Shown in pieces: positions 45,230 to 55,994 of a DNA stretch of 64,000 nt. Made by a program: the position numbers and the translations under genes. The DNA is from Emydura subglobosa (lineage: Eukaryota > Chordata > Testudines > Chelidae), in assembly GCA_007922225.1 (NCBI GenBank), contig ML679958.1, positions 60,660,862 to 60,724,861 of the forward strand. The letters are read 5' to 3'. The first letter of the stretch is position 1. Each line of letters opens with the position of its first letter. A model generated the notes under the pieces. The model ran no database searches and had not been told where the DNA came from. It worked only from the letters and a program-made list of their open reading frames with translations.

Positions 45230-46371
45230 TGTTCTAGTAGTAAACCCCTTGATGAGCAAACCCCCTAGGGTTTTTGGACACTCCAGGGATCTTTGACTTA
45301 GGTAAAAGAAGCGTTGCTGCACAGCAAGATAGGGAAGCCCAGAACACAAAGGAGTAAATGAAGTCTGGAGAGAGAGACTGGCAACCAGTTTGATTATAAC
45401 AGTTATTTATTGCCAGGTGTATAAAACTTATGATACTAACAGTGATACCATGCAAGGAGAGAAAAACAATCAAACGCTTACAATACTACACAATAACAGC
45501 TGGGGTATTGGAGAAAGCTATCCCAGGTTTGATTATAAAAGTAGAAAGTTATGCCTGGTCAGAGAGAGTGTTGGGGGGAGAAAGATGGGGGGTCTCACCA
45601 CTCCGTGCAGCTCCGAGGTTCCCAGGAGACAGGCTGTTCAGCTTCGGGTCTGGAGCGCTTGACAGGTAGAGCCCCCAACATGATCAATCAGGAAAAGGGG
45701 AGGTTCCAATGGATCTGATGCATCATTTGGATCCAGGCATCAGAACAGAGGTTTGGACTTGGGTAGGGGTTTTTGTAGATCCCAGGTTTGTTTATGAGTA
45801 AACAATGTCTCAAGAAAGTATCCCAGAGTGGTTTTCTTTATGCTGGACAATAGGAGCTGATCACTCCTGGCTATGGGCAGTGTTCCTTGAGGGAGCTCAC
45901 AATGCAACCAGGCAGATTCAGTGTTTTGCATATCAATAACTAGAATGGTCTGATAACTGCGGAGCTGGATGTGTGCAGGTGTGAGTTCACTTACATCAAG
46001 AGCAGAGATCTCCCATCATGCAGTGCGTCCCTGCTTTGCCAATCCCAGAGTTCAGTGCGGTTCCTGCTTTGGAGGTTAGTTCTCCATACGCTATGCTAAT
46101 TCTTATTCCATCTTTGATGTAGATGAGACTTGTGTTCTCCATTCGATTTGCTAATTGAGATGCCTCCTTTTTACATCTTTGATGTAGATGAGGCTAGGGG
46201 AGTTGTATCACCATTGTTGGGAGGATTTTAGGTGTGTCTTCCACTGCCTTTTCATACTGAGATGCCTTTGGTTTCTAGTTCAAGCAGGGGCTGGGGGGGG
46301 ATTCATGTGAGCCAGAGAGAGTAGGGGTTTTGCGCCCTGGTTCCTCAAGAACACGGAGCTGCCAGGTAACA
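45230..46371 (-). mobile_element. LTR-like element inserted in the ERV complex
   Basis: On the minus strand begins TGTTACCTGGCAGCTCCGTG (46371 downward) and carries poly-A-signal-like AATAAATAACTG near 45400. A CTTTGATGTAGATGAG string occurs twice (46111 and 46179). The distal end is not certain. No coding frame. Confidence 0.42.
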
Positions 46372-46707
46372 CTTATTAAAGTGATAGTTTGATTACTCAA
46401 AGCCACCTTGAGTGGCTCAGTGTTTTTGACATTACTTTCCTTGTGCACTGTTCTTTTAACTTTTTTTTTCTTGCTGCTTTTAGCTGCTATTTATTACCAA
46501 AAAAGGATCCAGAATTCTTCTTTACTATTTTGGTTCTGGCTGTCTCTGCCACAGCCATGATCATGTCCTCTTATCTTTAGACAGATATTGACCTTTATAA
46601 ATTATTGAGGTACCAAAGGGTTAAATGCTCAATAACAAAGCCAAGCAAAACTCACTTTAAAGTGTTTGTTTGCAACTTTTGATGAAAAATTTAAATGGGC
46701 ATTTATA

Positions 46708-46741
<34 letters not shown>

Positions 46742-48405
46742 TTTCAAAGAGCCAATACATTCTAAACACACAAAATAGGGTTCCACAAACCAAAAGTATT
46801 GGTTTAGGTCCTTAAAGCTTACATACAATATATATATTTAAAAAAAACCCTTTTTTTAACATTCCTTGCACTACTCCAATTGTTTTTACACAACTGTACC
46901 CAGATTACATTCCCATTTTATACATTTGGAGACAGTCAAGTGCCAATGGAAACCCCTTATTCCCTTTTTTATAATTTTGACTATATTGTTCAGTAGTCAA
47001 ATGATTCAAATCAGATTGTCTTTCTCTCTGCCTGCTGTCCACTGCAGTAATTTACAATCAATTGTTTACAGACAATTCCTATGGGAAAAGGGCCCATTTT
47101 CCTTCAGAATAGCTGTAAAGATTCCTGGGGACAAAAACGTGGTTGTAGCCACTACCCGACCCCTTGTATAATTCATTTAACTAACAGGGTTCCACCCAAT
47201 GTGACTGTACCGAGTTATACATATATTTATCTTACTGGATAGTATTAAACCAAGAATTCTCTTTTTATAACTGTCACCTTTCTAACATATTCACAACTGT
47301 GACCTTTTAGCATATTCACAACTCCCAACTGTTTGTTTCCCTTCATTATTAATTTCTACATGTATTCTTCATGTATTAATTTCTACAAAAGCTATTTTTA
47401 ACTTTTCTCTTTTCCTTTAAATTACTTACTTTTGCATTGAACTTATCATATCTTAGCTTTATTATATTATTCTTTTCTGCCATGGCTTTCAACTGGCAAC
47501 ATGGTTTTGTGATTGTAAACCCTTCATTCTCTTACTCAGAGTGCTGTGTTTATCAGCCAGTGGTTTTATAAACTTTGCTGAGCTGATTCTTATGCATTTT
47601 ATTCATTTCTTAAGGTGGCATATTGTGCTTGTAAAACCTGAGCCACCAAGTACAATCTTTGCAACACAGCTGCCTTAGTCTGTGCTGTGTCAAAAACTCT
47701 TTACATAGATATCCAAAGTTCCCTCCATCAAAATTTCAGAAAAACAAAAATGCAAATGTGGTGGGTGGGGAGGTTGAAAAGAAGCCAGTTATCCCTGTGA
47801 GATCATTTTAAAGTATAGGCTAACAACAACAACATTCCTTAATATGCCAACTATGGCTTTAAACTTAACTCTCAAAACAAAAAGTGGCGGAGGAAGGGGC
47901 AGGAGAGAGAGGAGAAAGAGAAGAAAAAGCAGCAGGGAATGACTTAGGAAGAAGGAAAACCTAAGCCAAAAAACGTACAGATAGCAACAACAAATCTGGA
48001 AGTGGGGCTTCATGGGCCAGAGCAACAGGAGACACCTCCACCCACCATCCTGGCTTAAATGACAGTGGCGCTGGTGTTTTAATAGCTACCACTCTAGTGA
48101 CTCCCAGTCTGTACCACAGTACTCAGTTAGCTAAATCGACAACAGCTAGGATCCCAGGATACATTTTCCCAATCAGGGCTATTATCTTGGGGGCTAATAT
48201 CCCATTCTCCAGCTGTTACAGCCACTGCTCGTTGTGTAGCGAATCTGAGCTTCTGCTTAAGCTGTTTAATAAGGGATTCACAACGGCTGTGATTTAGCAG
48301 GGGTTCTACCTTGCTTTAAGGTTAGTTTCTTAATCATCCCTTGTAGGACCTGGTTTTCCCTTTTAATTTTGTCCTTTTCCTCAACTTTCACTCGCTTCAA
48401 CTTTG
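46372..48405 (-). other. AT-rich sequence, possible ERV gag-region remnant at its right end
   Basis: Mostly without features. On the minus strand 48405-48300 reads a charged helical stretch (KVEEKDKIKRENQVLQGMIKK) and 48290-48170 a second open piece (IKQLKQKLRFATQRAVAV), which could be part of a gag protein. The exact ERV-gypsy junction between 48390 and 48430 is unresolved. Confidence 0.28.
46704..46744. repeat. (TA)n followed by poly-T
   Basis: About ten TA units then 20 T. Simple sequence. Confidence 0.9.
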
Positions 48406-48414
48406 TTGTGACCT

Positions 48415-49470
48415 ATCACCCAGGGAGGAGAAACAGGATGCCTTGTTCCACATTGATGAATATCTCAAATATGGCAAAGAGCTCGCATCCACCATGCTTA
48501 AGGTGACCAGTTTTGTCAACAGGATGATCAACAACAGTCTAATGTCCTCCATCTGTTTCCTGATGACCCATTTGCAATCCAGATCCACCAGACTCTGAAA
48601 AATATGGATACATGGCCCAACTCTGAATTCTGACTACAGAATTGCATCCTCCATCACAAGAGTTGTATTTATGTTCCAGAGGGACAACCTAGGCTTCAGG
48701 TATAGAAACTATGCCATGATTCGCTGCTTGCAGGCCATTTTGGCCAATTCAAGCTCTGAAATTCTCATGGCTAGGCCTTGAAGCTTACATCAAGGATCAC
48801 GTAAGGTCCTGTGACATCTGCACTAGTACCAAGAACCTATGATCAAAACCCGTAGGTTTCCTCCAGCCTCTGCCCACACCTCCTCAGGCTTGAGCTACTG
48901 TATCAATGGACTTTACTGTAGACCTGCCATGGCCACGGGGTAATCCTGGTTGTTGTTGACCTCCTAACAAAGCACACTTCTTCCTATGCCATACTGTGTC
49001 TACTGCATGGGAGACAGGTTGGCTTTTCCTGGAAAATGTCATCTGCTACCACAGTTACTGATGCGCATCGTATCAGAGTGGGGTTCCCAGTTCCTCACCT
49101 GATTCTGGTGGGAATTTCTCAAATTTCTTGGCATCGAGCCCCTCACCTTGTCCACTCATCATGCACAGACTAATGGGCAAACAGAGAGAGTCAATACATC
49201 TTGTAGCAGTATCCTTGCTTCTTTTTGAGTTACCACCAGGACAACTGGTTTCCCTGCTGTGCTATGCCAAATTTGCATATAACAATGCAGTCCACACCTC
49301 AAACAAACACAGCCCATTTTTTGCAAACTATGGCTTTTCCTCCCCCTCCCCATTCCATGCAAACATATCCATAAGTAGCCCGCTATTGACCACTGCAGAT
49401 CTAGCCTCCCACCTACACTAGGAGTTCAAGGAATACTTGCAGTCCATCAAAGACATCTGTAAACATCATG
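48415..49470 (+). pseudogene. Gypsy integrase remnant
   Basis: In shifting frames: a Y-Q-E-P piece of the zinc-binding/linker region (near 48820-48845), then INGLYC (first catalytic Asp region, 48902-48925, altered), RIVSEWGSQFLT (second catalytic block, Asp to Glu, 49069-49100) and LSTHHAQTNGQTERVN (third block with the catalytic Glu, 49142-49192), then the AYNNAVH block (49268-49290). It completes the gypsy pol begun at 38035. Confidence 0.77.
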
Positions 49471-49478
49471 TGGATCAT

Positions 49479-49968
49479 GTCATGGGGTCCTCACTCACTG
49501 CTAGTGTGCTTCCTCCTGGTCGTTCTGGAGATTAGCTGATTCCAGATCCAAGACTTCCTTTTTGCCTCTTGTGGCACTGCCTGCCTTCTCTTTTTGGCTC
49601 TCAGTGAGGTAAGATGCTCTGTGTTCATGGCTTAGCCCTCCAGCCAAGTCACATGTGTCCTCCCCTTCCGAGGTATCAGAGTCCCGTCTTACGAACAGGC
49701 TCAGGCAGTCTTTCCAGTCACTGTCAGCCAGTGCCACTTCCCCAGTGACTGCTAGGGGAACCCTGGCCCACCCTTTATGCCAGGTTCCAGCTCAGGGACC
49801 CTCAAATCAGCTGCCAAGGTCTGTTCCATTCTGGACCTTACAGCCTTTTGACTGAGCCTTTCCTAACCTTCTGGCTCCCCCCTTTCTTTGGGTTTGCCAG
49901 TCCCAAAATTCCCTCCTCCCAGGGAGTAACTGTAGGCCACTTTCCTCTATAGCCCCAAACATACCTCC
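49479..49968 (-). mobile_element. LTR family A, truncated copy
   Basis: Starts TGTCATGGGGTCC like 600, and follows that LTR through CTCCCAGGGAGTAACTGTAGG to about 49968, where family B sequence begins. The last 250 bp of the longer copy (with the TATA box) are missing. Confidence 0.62.
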
Positions 49969-50530
49969 TGTGACGGGTTTTATCAACCCCACATGGTTGA
50001 GGCAAGGGTTAAGGAGCTGCTCCAGATGCAGGAAGACACATCCCCTTGCCTCTGCTGGGCATGCTCCCAGTGGCAGGAACATTCAAAGGGGGAGCTCAGC
50101 TCAGTCTGTGTGGACTGAGGAGGAGAGCAGTTGAGTGTAGTAGCCTCCTGCCAAGAAGCTGCCAAGACTCCAAGCCACTGGGATAGAGCCCCCTAGCCAA
50201 ACTGCTGGAAGCCTGTTGACCATGGGAGCCAAGGGTAATGACTCACTCTCACCACAGGAAGGGGCTCTGGAGATGAACCTGGGAGGAAACTAGGAAGGAT
50301 CCCAAGACAGAGCCATGACACCAATAGCAGTTCAGGAAATAGGGGTAGGAAGTGACCCAGGGAGTATAAGTAAGGGGACCAGACCCTAGACCACAAATAT
50401 GGTATTGTTTTGAAGGGGGCCATGGGGGTTGTATTGTGGTGGAGCAGGGTGGGTCTGGGTTTTCCTACCACCCGTCCTGGGGACTGTTGCTGCTAGGCAG
50501 AGCAGCCCTTGATTCTCACCATTGGGCCAG
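49969..50530 (+). mobile_element. LTR-like element, family B, second copy
   Basis: Starts TGTGACGGGTTTTATCAACC; shared blocks with 1753-2300 include AAGGGTTAAGGA, TGCTGGGCATGCTC, GAGCTCAGCTCAG and GGAGCAGGGTGGG. The TATA-like AAGTATAAGTAAGG-type motif is at about 50380. Confidence 0.48.
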
Positions 50531-50976
50531 CTAGGGGAGGATTTCCAGTATCTGATGGAGGAGGAAGGCTATGGTCCAGACAAGGGGTTTTGGGACCTAT
50601 TGCGAGAATTCCATTAGAAGTACCCCAAGAAACCGAGTCCTGAGGCCAATAGCAGGCACCTTTGGGGGCAGGAGAGAGTCAGAAACCAAGGCATGCAGCA
50701 GAGCCAGTGTCCAAGAAATCTAAGCAACACAGTAAACAAACACTGGTTATTCTGCCCGATTGGCTGGAAGAGTCAGCAGACCAGCTCTTAAACCCAGCAG
50801 CAGCAGTAGCAACAACTGCTCAAAGCATTCCTCTGTGGCTGTGATAGCTCTTGCACCTGCTTCTTTCCAGCCCTGCTTCTGCCTTGGACCAAGCCTTGCC
50901 CCTGCTAGTCTGGGAGAATGTGTAATGCCATGGGCAAGTTAATGATAGAAGGGTAAGGGAGGTATCATTTGACTGA
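50531..50976. other. Unassigned sequence between LTR and transposon
   Basis: Continues GC-rich then becomes mixed; possible continuation of the family B element leader. Contains a CAG-rich stretch (50795-50815). Confidence 0.35.
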
Positions 50977-53018
50977 TAAAAATCTACAAAATCATAATTT
51001 CAATAGTGTCACCCTCCATGGTATGGCAGGGAGGGAGGGGGCTCACTGGGTCCCTTCCCTCCCCCCCGATTCCAAGCTCCAGTCTTCTAGTTGCTAGAAA
51101 AGTCGATAATACAGTGTTGTCAGGAATGGATTGAGCTGGGTATCATTCGAAAGCCCTTTCTCCCACAAACACAATGGTAGCAAACATGACAAATGTAGAA
51201 CTATCATGTAGATTTATATGAGAGAAAATATTTTAAAATCAATTATTTTTTTTAGTTATACTTTAAAAACAAGGCTGCCATTTGATCGCAAAGACTCATG
51301 TACACATGTTTGAGTGAAAGGCAGATTTCTAACACATTCATGAGAACTGTGCAGAATATGTGTAATCGACCGCTACAATTGGCTGTTGGTTTAAAAATTC
51401 ATTCCAAAACCCAAGGCAAATTCCTTGTTCAGCTTAGGCACAGCATTGGCTCCTCCACTGACCAGAAACTGTTAACACCTGCCAAGATTTCGTTGAACAC
51501 ATCATTATGAGGCTGCAGAGAAAATATTGGATTTATGATGAATCCATATATGCAGAGGAATCAATTAAAAATATTGCCAGAAAGAAGAGATTCCTTGGTA
51601 TTGCACTTGTCTAATACAAAATCATTGACTCCATGAACTTCTCCAATGTGACAATAAAGAAGCTGCTATCTCATACTCGCACAAAGGATAAGCTAAAAAC
51701 ATAACTTGCAGGAGAAACACTCCAGCATGCGAAGAATTGGTCAAAGAATTTCATCGTTGCATGACATAATGAAGTTGCTGTCTTGCACTGTTCAGTGGAG
51801 TTTCTTTGTACAGTTCGTTTGAGGAGGCTGATACTAAAATTATCTTGCATGCCATCAATGCTACAGAGAGAGAGGTGCTACTAAACTCCAGATTTTTGCA
51901 CAAGATACAAATATTTTAAGTGCTCTCTGTGAGATGCTACTCAAAACTTTCACAAGATTCTGTTTTTGTGCCTGCTGCTGGAGAACAGAATTGTATATCC
52001 CTCAGAGATGTGTTCCTATCACTCAGACCATTACAAACCACAGGACTGCCAGGTTTCCATGCCCTTTCAGCATGTGACATTACTGGAAGGTTGGCTGGAA
52101 TTATCTTAGTGAAAGGCATTTGATTCAGCCTTCAAAGACGCTCTCCTTGCTCTAAAGGTGCTCAGAACAGCTGAGATAGTCACTGATGAGGTCATAAATG
52201 CACTGGAGCTGTTCATATGCTGAGTTTACCACATGAAGACCAACGTTATTACACTTGCACTTGGTGGATGTTTTCCAAAAAGCAGACAAATGGAGAAAAA
52301 CTGCCACTAATAAGGAGTGCATTTATACCTGCTATCAAGATGGCAAATTATCAAGCAACAGGATGGCTCTGGAAGGATCAAGTGCATCCAAAACTCCCTT
52401 CTCCTATTGGGCATGGATGGATCTTGGAGGCTGGACTGATCACACCAGTTATATGTGAAATACCATGTGCTCCTGAATCAATCGTACAGGTAATCAAATG
52501 CTTGTGTGCAAAGTCCAGATACTCACCACCTTGAAAATGTTTGGCCAGCAACTTGCCTTGTACAGAGATGGGCAAGTGTGTTGTGGATGAAGATCAGCAT
52601 GACATATCTGGCAGTGATGCTCTAGATAGAGATGACACTGATGATGGCTTTGATGAATAAATGTTTTCAGTCCTACATGTCAAAGCTAATTTCCTTAGGA
52701 TTACCAAAGATCAAGGTATTGTTTTTATATAAGCAATGCATCCCTGTGTTAAAGTATGATTTTTAAAAGTTGGTTTTTAACCTTTTTCTCAAATATATAT
52801 CTACATGATTGTTCTAGGCTTGTCATGTTTGGTACCATTGTATTTGTGGTAGAAAGGGCCTTCAAATGATACCCAACCCAACCTATTTTTGATGACGTTG
52901 TATTACCAACATTTCCACCAACCGGAGGACCTGGAGCTGAGAGCTGGGGGAGGCAGCAAGTCCCTGCTGCCATGCCACAGAGGGTGACACGTTCAGATTA
53001 TGATTCTGTAGATTTTTA
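50977..53018 (+). mobile_element. DNA transposon with long terminal inverted repeats
   Basis: The left end TAAAAATCTACAAAATCATAAT (50977) and right end ATTATGAT...GTAGATTTTTA (ending 53018) are inverted copies. The match continues inward for about 270-300 bp per side by eye: for example GTCACCCTCCATGGTATGGCAG at 51007 against the reverse complement of 52970-52991, TGGGTATCATTCGAAAGCCCTTTCT at 51138 against 52857-52881, and ATCATGTAGATTTATATGAGA at 51204 against 52789-52810. If the outermost TA is the duplicated target, the element is 50979-53016. A decayed gene fills the interior. Confidence 0.75.
51298..52590 (+). pseudogene. Gene of the long-TIR element, nuclease-like motifs
   Basis: Four broken frames: 51298-51510 (YTCLSERQISNTFMRTVQNM), then 51821-51835 E-E-A-D-T-K with IILHAINAT, 51901-51918 Q-D-T-N-I-L, then 52030-52090 LPGFHALSACDITGRLAG, and 52240-52534 (MFSKKQTNGEKLP, IPAIKMANYQA, PSPIGHGWILEAGL.TPVICEIP). 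The order E-A-D-T, D-T-D/N, H-A-L-S-x-C-D-x-T matches a multicopy protein family I recall from fish and invertebrate genomes. The spaced acidic residues resemble PIN/FEN-type nucleases, but that is inference. Start and true length unknown. Confidence 0.55.
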
Positions 53019-54098
53019 CAGAAGAAATGACACTGCCCTTACCTTTCTATCACTGAGTTACCCACAGGAGGAGATTTCACGCTATTATGCTCCCAGGCCA
53101 TATTGGATTTCCTTTATGTCAGCAGACATGGAAATGGATGGAATGTTTGTTTCCAAACCTGGGCTCTAAAGTGAATCCTGAACTCCATTCTCAGTTTAAT
53201 GCAAGTACTTCCTAATGGGAACATGGGGTGACATTTATAGACTTGTATTTAGAGAGAGAATTGTAGAAGCTTGTCTAATAATTCTAGTAAGACAAAGGCG
53301 GAGTCCAGTCTTTGTCAACATAGGATTTTATAAAATGAGAAATTTGCAAACAGGCCCATCATTTGAAAAGTGGAGAGATGAAAGGATGTTGTATTTTATA
53401 ACCGTGTTCATGATGGGTGATACCGTGGTGGATGAGGGCGACTGCAGTTTGTACTAGCTGGAGCCTTTGCATTGTTTTCACAGTCAGCTGCAGATATAGT
53501 GAATAGTAATCCATTCTGGAGCTGACACATAAATAGCTCACAGTGACTCAGGGTTACAAAAATGGGAGGTGAACATTTGGCCCTGACAGACGATAGAGGG
53601 GCAGCCAGACCAAATATGTGTGATTGACATTGCAACACCCACTGCCCACATCGTGACAGAGGAGAGGGCAGGCCAAATTTCAGCAGTGCTGCAATCCCTT
53701 GCACCAGGGTGCAATGACATTTACTGAAGTTTGCCCTTTCCTCCCTCTGTCATGACAGAGGGGTGGTCAGGCCAAATTTGAGTGATTGGCATTGCAACCT
53801 TGCACACAATGTCACAATGCCACTTAAATTTGTGGCTGCCCAGTAATAACCTGGACCCCTTCCTTAGAAAAATTCTGGTTTCACCCCGTCTGTGGTCAAG
53901 TCCTTTTCCAGAAGGAAAGGATGAACGTTTCTAGAGAGCTGAAGGTGTTTTGGATACTGATGCTATCTGAGCATCCAAACTCAGTGATAGGTTAAATAGG
54001 ATTTGAACCACTTTAATGAATAGAAGCTGGATGCCTTGAATAAAACGGGCGGGAGGAACATGTTCCAGCTATTTCTTCAAAGTTTTCCCCCTTTATGC
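53019..54098. other. Unassigned sequence with a weak tandem repeat
   Basis: No gene seen. Includes the repeat at 53580-53825. Confidence 0.4.
53580..53825. repeat. Degenerate tandem repeat, period about 70-100 bp
   Basis: Three units built on TGACAGAGGGG-TGGTCAGGCCAAATTTGAGTGATTGGCATTGCAAC (near 53583, 53653 and 53751), the first and third closest. Confidence 0.55.
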
Positions 54099-54632
54099 TG
54101 TTAGCTGATTTTTAGTTGCTTGACCACAGTTACTCCATTTTAGCTCCATTTTAGCTAGTCCCTTTGTTTTTAGAGACAGGCCAGGTCATTCCACTCTGTG
54201 CAAGGATCATGGAAAGTTTGCTAAAATGCAGAAGGAAAGGAATGCAAAAGGAGATAAACCTCGGCTGGATTAAGCAAGCTATGTAGCCTTGATAGATAAA
54301 ATGTAGATAAATGCATCAGCAAAAACATCTTATGAATAATGTATATTTTTATAAGTAAAAATAGAGATAATATAAGCCAATAGTAAATGAGGGAATAGGT
54401 TTAGACCCTTGTAAGGGGGATATGTATGGTCTTGTCATAAATGTTTAAGTATCAATAAAGTATAAAACTGTCTGTAATCCTTTGTTCAGAATCTTTTTCC
54501 ACTGTCCACTTGTGGGCTTAAAAATTGACCTTCTGCAGAGTAAACTTATTTAGAGACTGTCCAGCCTAAAATCCTGTGTGGGTCTCTTATCGGTGCAAGG
54601 TAACAAACCACACTTAAAATCTTTTTCCAACA
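54099..54632 (+). mobile_element. 5' LTR of the edited ERV
   Basis: TGTTAGCTGA ... TTTTTCCAACA, 534 bp, TG...CA. AATAAA at 54454-54459 overlapping TATAAAA (54461). A 12-bp tandem duplication (TCCATTTTAGCT twice, 54132-54155) is absent from the 3' LTR. Full of GG and GA, so not edited. Confidence 0.82.
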
Positions 54633-54635
54633 ATT

Positions 54636-54653
54636 TGGCGACCACAAAGGGAC
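54636..54653 (+). promoter_or_regulatory. Primer binding site, tRNA-Arg-like
   Basis: TGGCGACCACAAAGGGAC, 3 bp after the LTR. It is complementary at 17 of 18 positions to the 3' end of tRNA-Arg (TCG-type) as I recall it, including CCA. The single mismatch is an A where a G followed by A is expected. Confidence 0.66.
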
Positions 54654-55252
54654 ACTTTGCTTGCCAACCCCGAGTTCCTGCGCCAGCCAACGCCTCAGCC
54701 GGCACTGGGTGAGGTCACCCTGAAGGGTTTTAGACGGAGGATGGAACTCTGTGGAAGGCTGTAAAGTGTCGAGACCCTTTGAGTCTCACAGTTTCCAGGG
54801 ATTCCAGGTACCTCTATGTTTTGTGTTTGTTGTCTGTTTCTTTGTACTTGACAGGCTTTTCTCTTGGGAAATTCCAAAAAGGGCACCCTAGCATCGTCCT
54901 TGACGATGGCCATGCATTAAGTTTGAAGGCTCATTAACGCAAAAGTCCAGAGTAGCACAAGTTTTTTTTCGTGCATAGAATCTCCCTACCCTTTCTTTAG
55001 TCTGTACCTTTAATTTTGCTTGTAGTAAAATTCCTCCGGAGGTGGGTTGAAGAGATATATGCATATCCCCAATTGTTCTGTGCACAGAGTGTCCACAGGG
55101 CGTGCTTGGGAGAAATACGTGCTAGTTTAAATGCTAAGATAAGAGCTCAAATCAAATTCTCTAACCTGTTCTTTAAAGAACAAAACCGAGTGCTGTGTTA
55201 ACACAAAACGCGTGCGAGTGTGTGTAAAAAGTAATAGTGCTGTAGACAAAAA
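54654..55252 (+). other. ERV leader
   Basis: Untranslated leader between the primer site and the gag start. G-rich composition in normal context (15 of 21 G in 54721-54780 are followed by A or G). A packaging signal is expected here but cannot be read from sequence alone. Confidence 0.55.
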
Positions 55253-55800
55253 ATGGGGCTCAGTGGCAGTAAAATCCCCAAGAGCAGCCCCTTAGGGGCG
55301 GTGTTAGCAGCATAGGCTGCGGGCAAGTTACTGGTACAAAAAAAAATTTAAAAAGCTCGAGCTAAAGAACTGCAAAAAAAAAGCAAATAAGTATGCTGAA
55401 CCCAAAACAAAAACAGCAGTATATAATATGTATGCTAAAATAAAAAAAATAAAACAAAGTTTAATGCAATGTGGTGCTTTGCAGCACCAAAGGGGGGAGG
55501 GAAATTATAAAAGTAAAAATTAAGCCCTTAAAAATCCTGTTTCCAACAACATAGCTTATAAGTAAAAAAAAAAAAAGGGGGGGGGGGCTAAAAATAAAAT
55601 ACAAACAAAGTTAAAACTTTAAAAAAAACCTGCATAAATCCCAAATAAAAAGTCTAAAAGACTCCAAAAAAAAAATTAAAAATTCAAATAAAGAAGTATA
55701 TAAAAAAGTCAAAGCCAAAATCAAAAAATAAAACGTAATACCTTTTTAGCCCCCAAAATTCCTCCTGCCACTATTGTGGACAGTTAAGACACTAAAAAGC
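55253..55800 (+). pseudogene. ERV gag remnant
   Basis: ATG at 55253 opens a matrix-like start, Met-Gly (a myristoylation signal by family rule), followed by KIPKSSPLGAVLAA and a TAG at 55313-55315. Editing becomes heavy after about 55340. Two G-rich purine tracts stay intact at 55489-55504 and 55564-55587. No frame survives. Confidence 0.6.
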
Positions 55801-55994
55801 AAAATGTCCAAAGCAATCTGGCCAGTCAAAGTGGACATTTAGGCCACCACCACCTCCTCCCCAAGACCAAACTCAACCTTTATAGGACAGCTTGGAGAAA
55901 AGTAACTTCATTAATGCACCCTTTTTGTTAATAAATTAATCAAGTCTTTATGTATCTTGTCTTATTAATAAAAAAACCAGTAAAATGTTTTATA

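Larger units (their letters stand above)
38688..48405 (-). mobile_element. Endogenous retrovirus complex, minus strand, inserted in gypsy
   Basis: Reading on the minus strand: possible gag-region sequence (48405-46372), LTR insert (about 46371-45230), integrase C-terminus and env leader (44727-44116), Penelope insert (44112-41600), env (41598-39600), polypurine tract (39576-39567), 3' LTR (39560-38688). No matching 5' LTR was found and most of pol is gone, so the left part may hold more than one element. Confidence 0.55.
34830..49470 (+). mobile_element. Sushi-type Ty3/gypsy retrotransposon, opened by several insertions
   Basis: Colinear plus-strand remnants: gag (34866-35500), protease (36844-37150), RT (38035-38660), integrase (48415-49470). 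Inserts: CR1 35805-36612 and 36690-36842, LTR 37171-38023, minus-strand ERV complex 38688-about 48400. RNase H and the first part of integrase are not visible. No flanking LTR pair could be assigned with confidence; the LTR at 49479 starts 9 bp after the last integrase-linked sequence but is in minus orientation. Confidence 0.7.

Noticed and set aside
47789..48025. A minus-strand frame with a Leu/Phe-rich stretch like a membrane protein
   Set aside because: It is the antisense of a purine-rich tract (GGAGGAAGGGG...), which yields Leu/Ser/Phe runs by composition alone.
52217..52534. A host gene exon candidate
   Set aside because: The frame is one of several broken pieces bounded by matching TIRs, so it belongs to the transposon.
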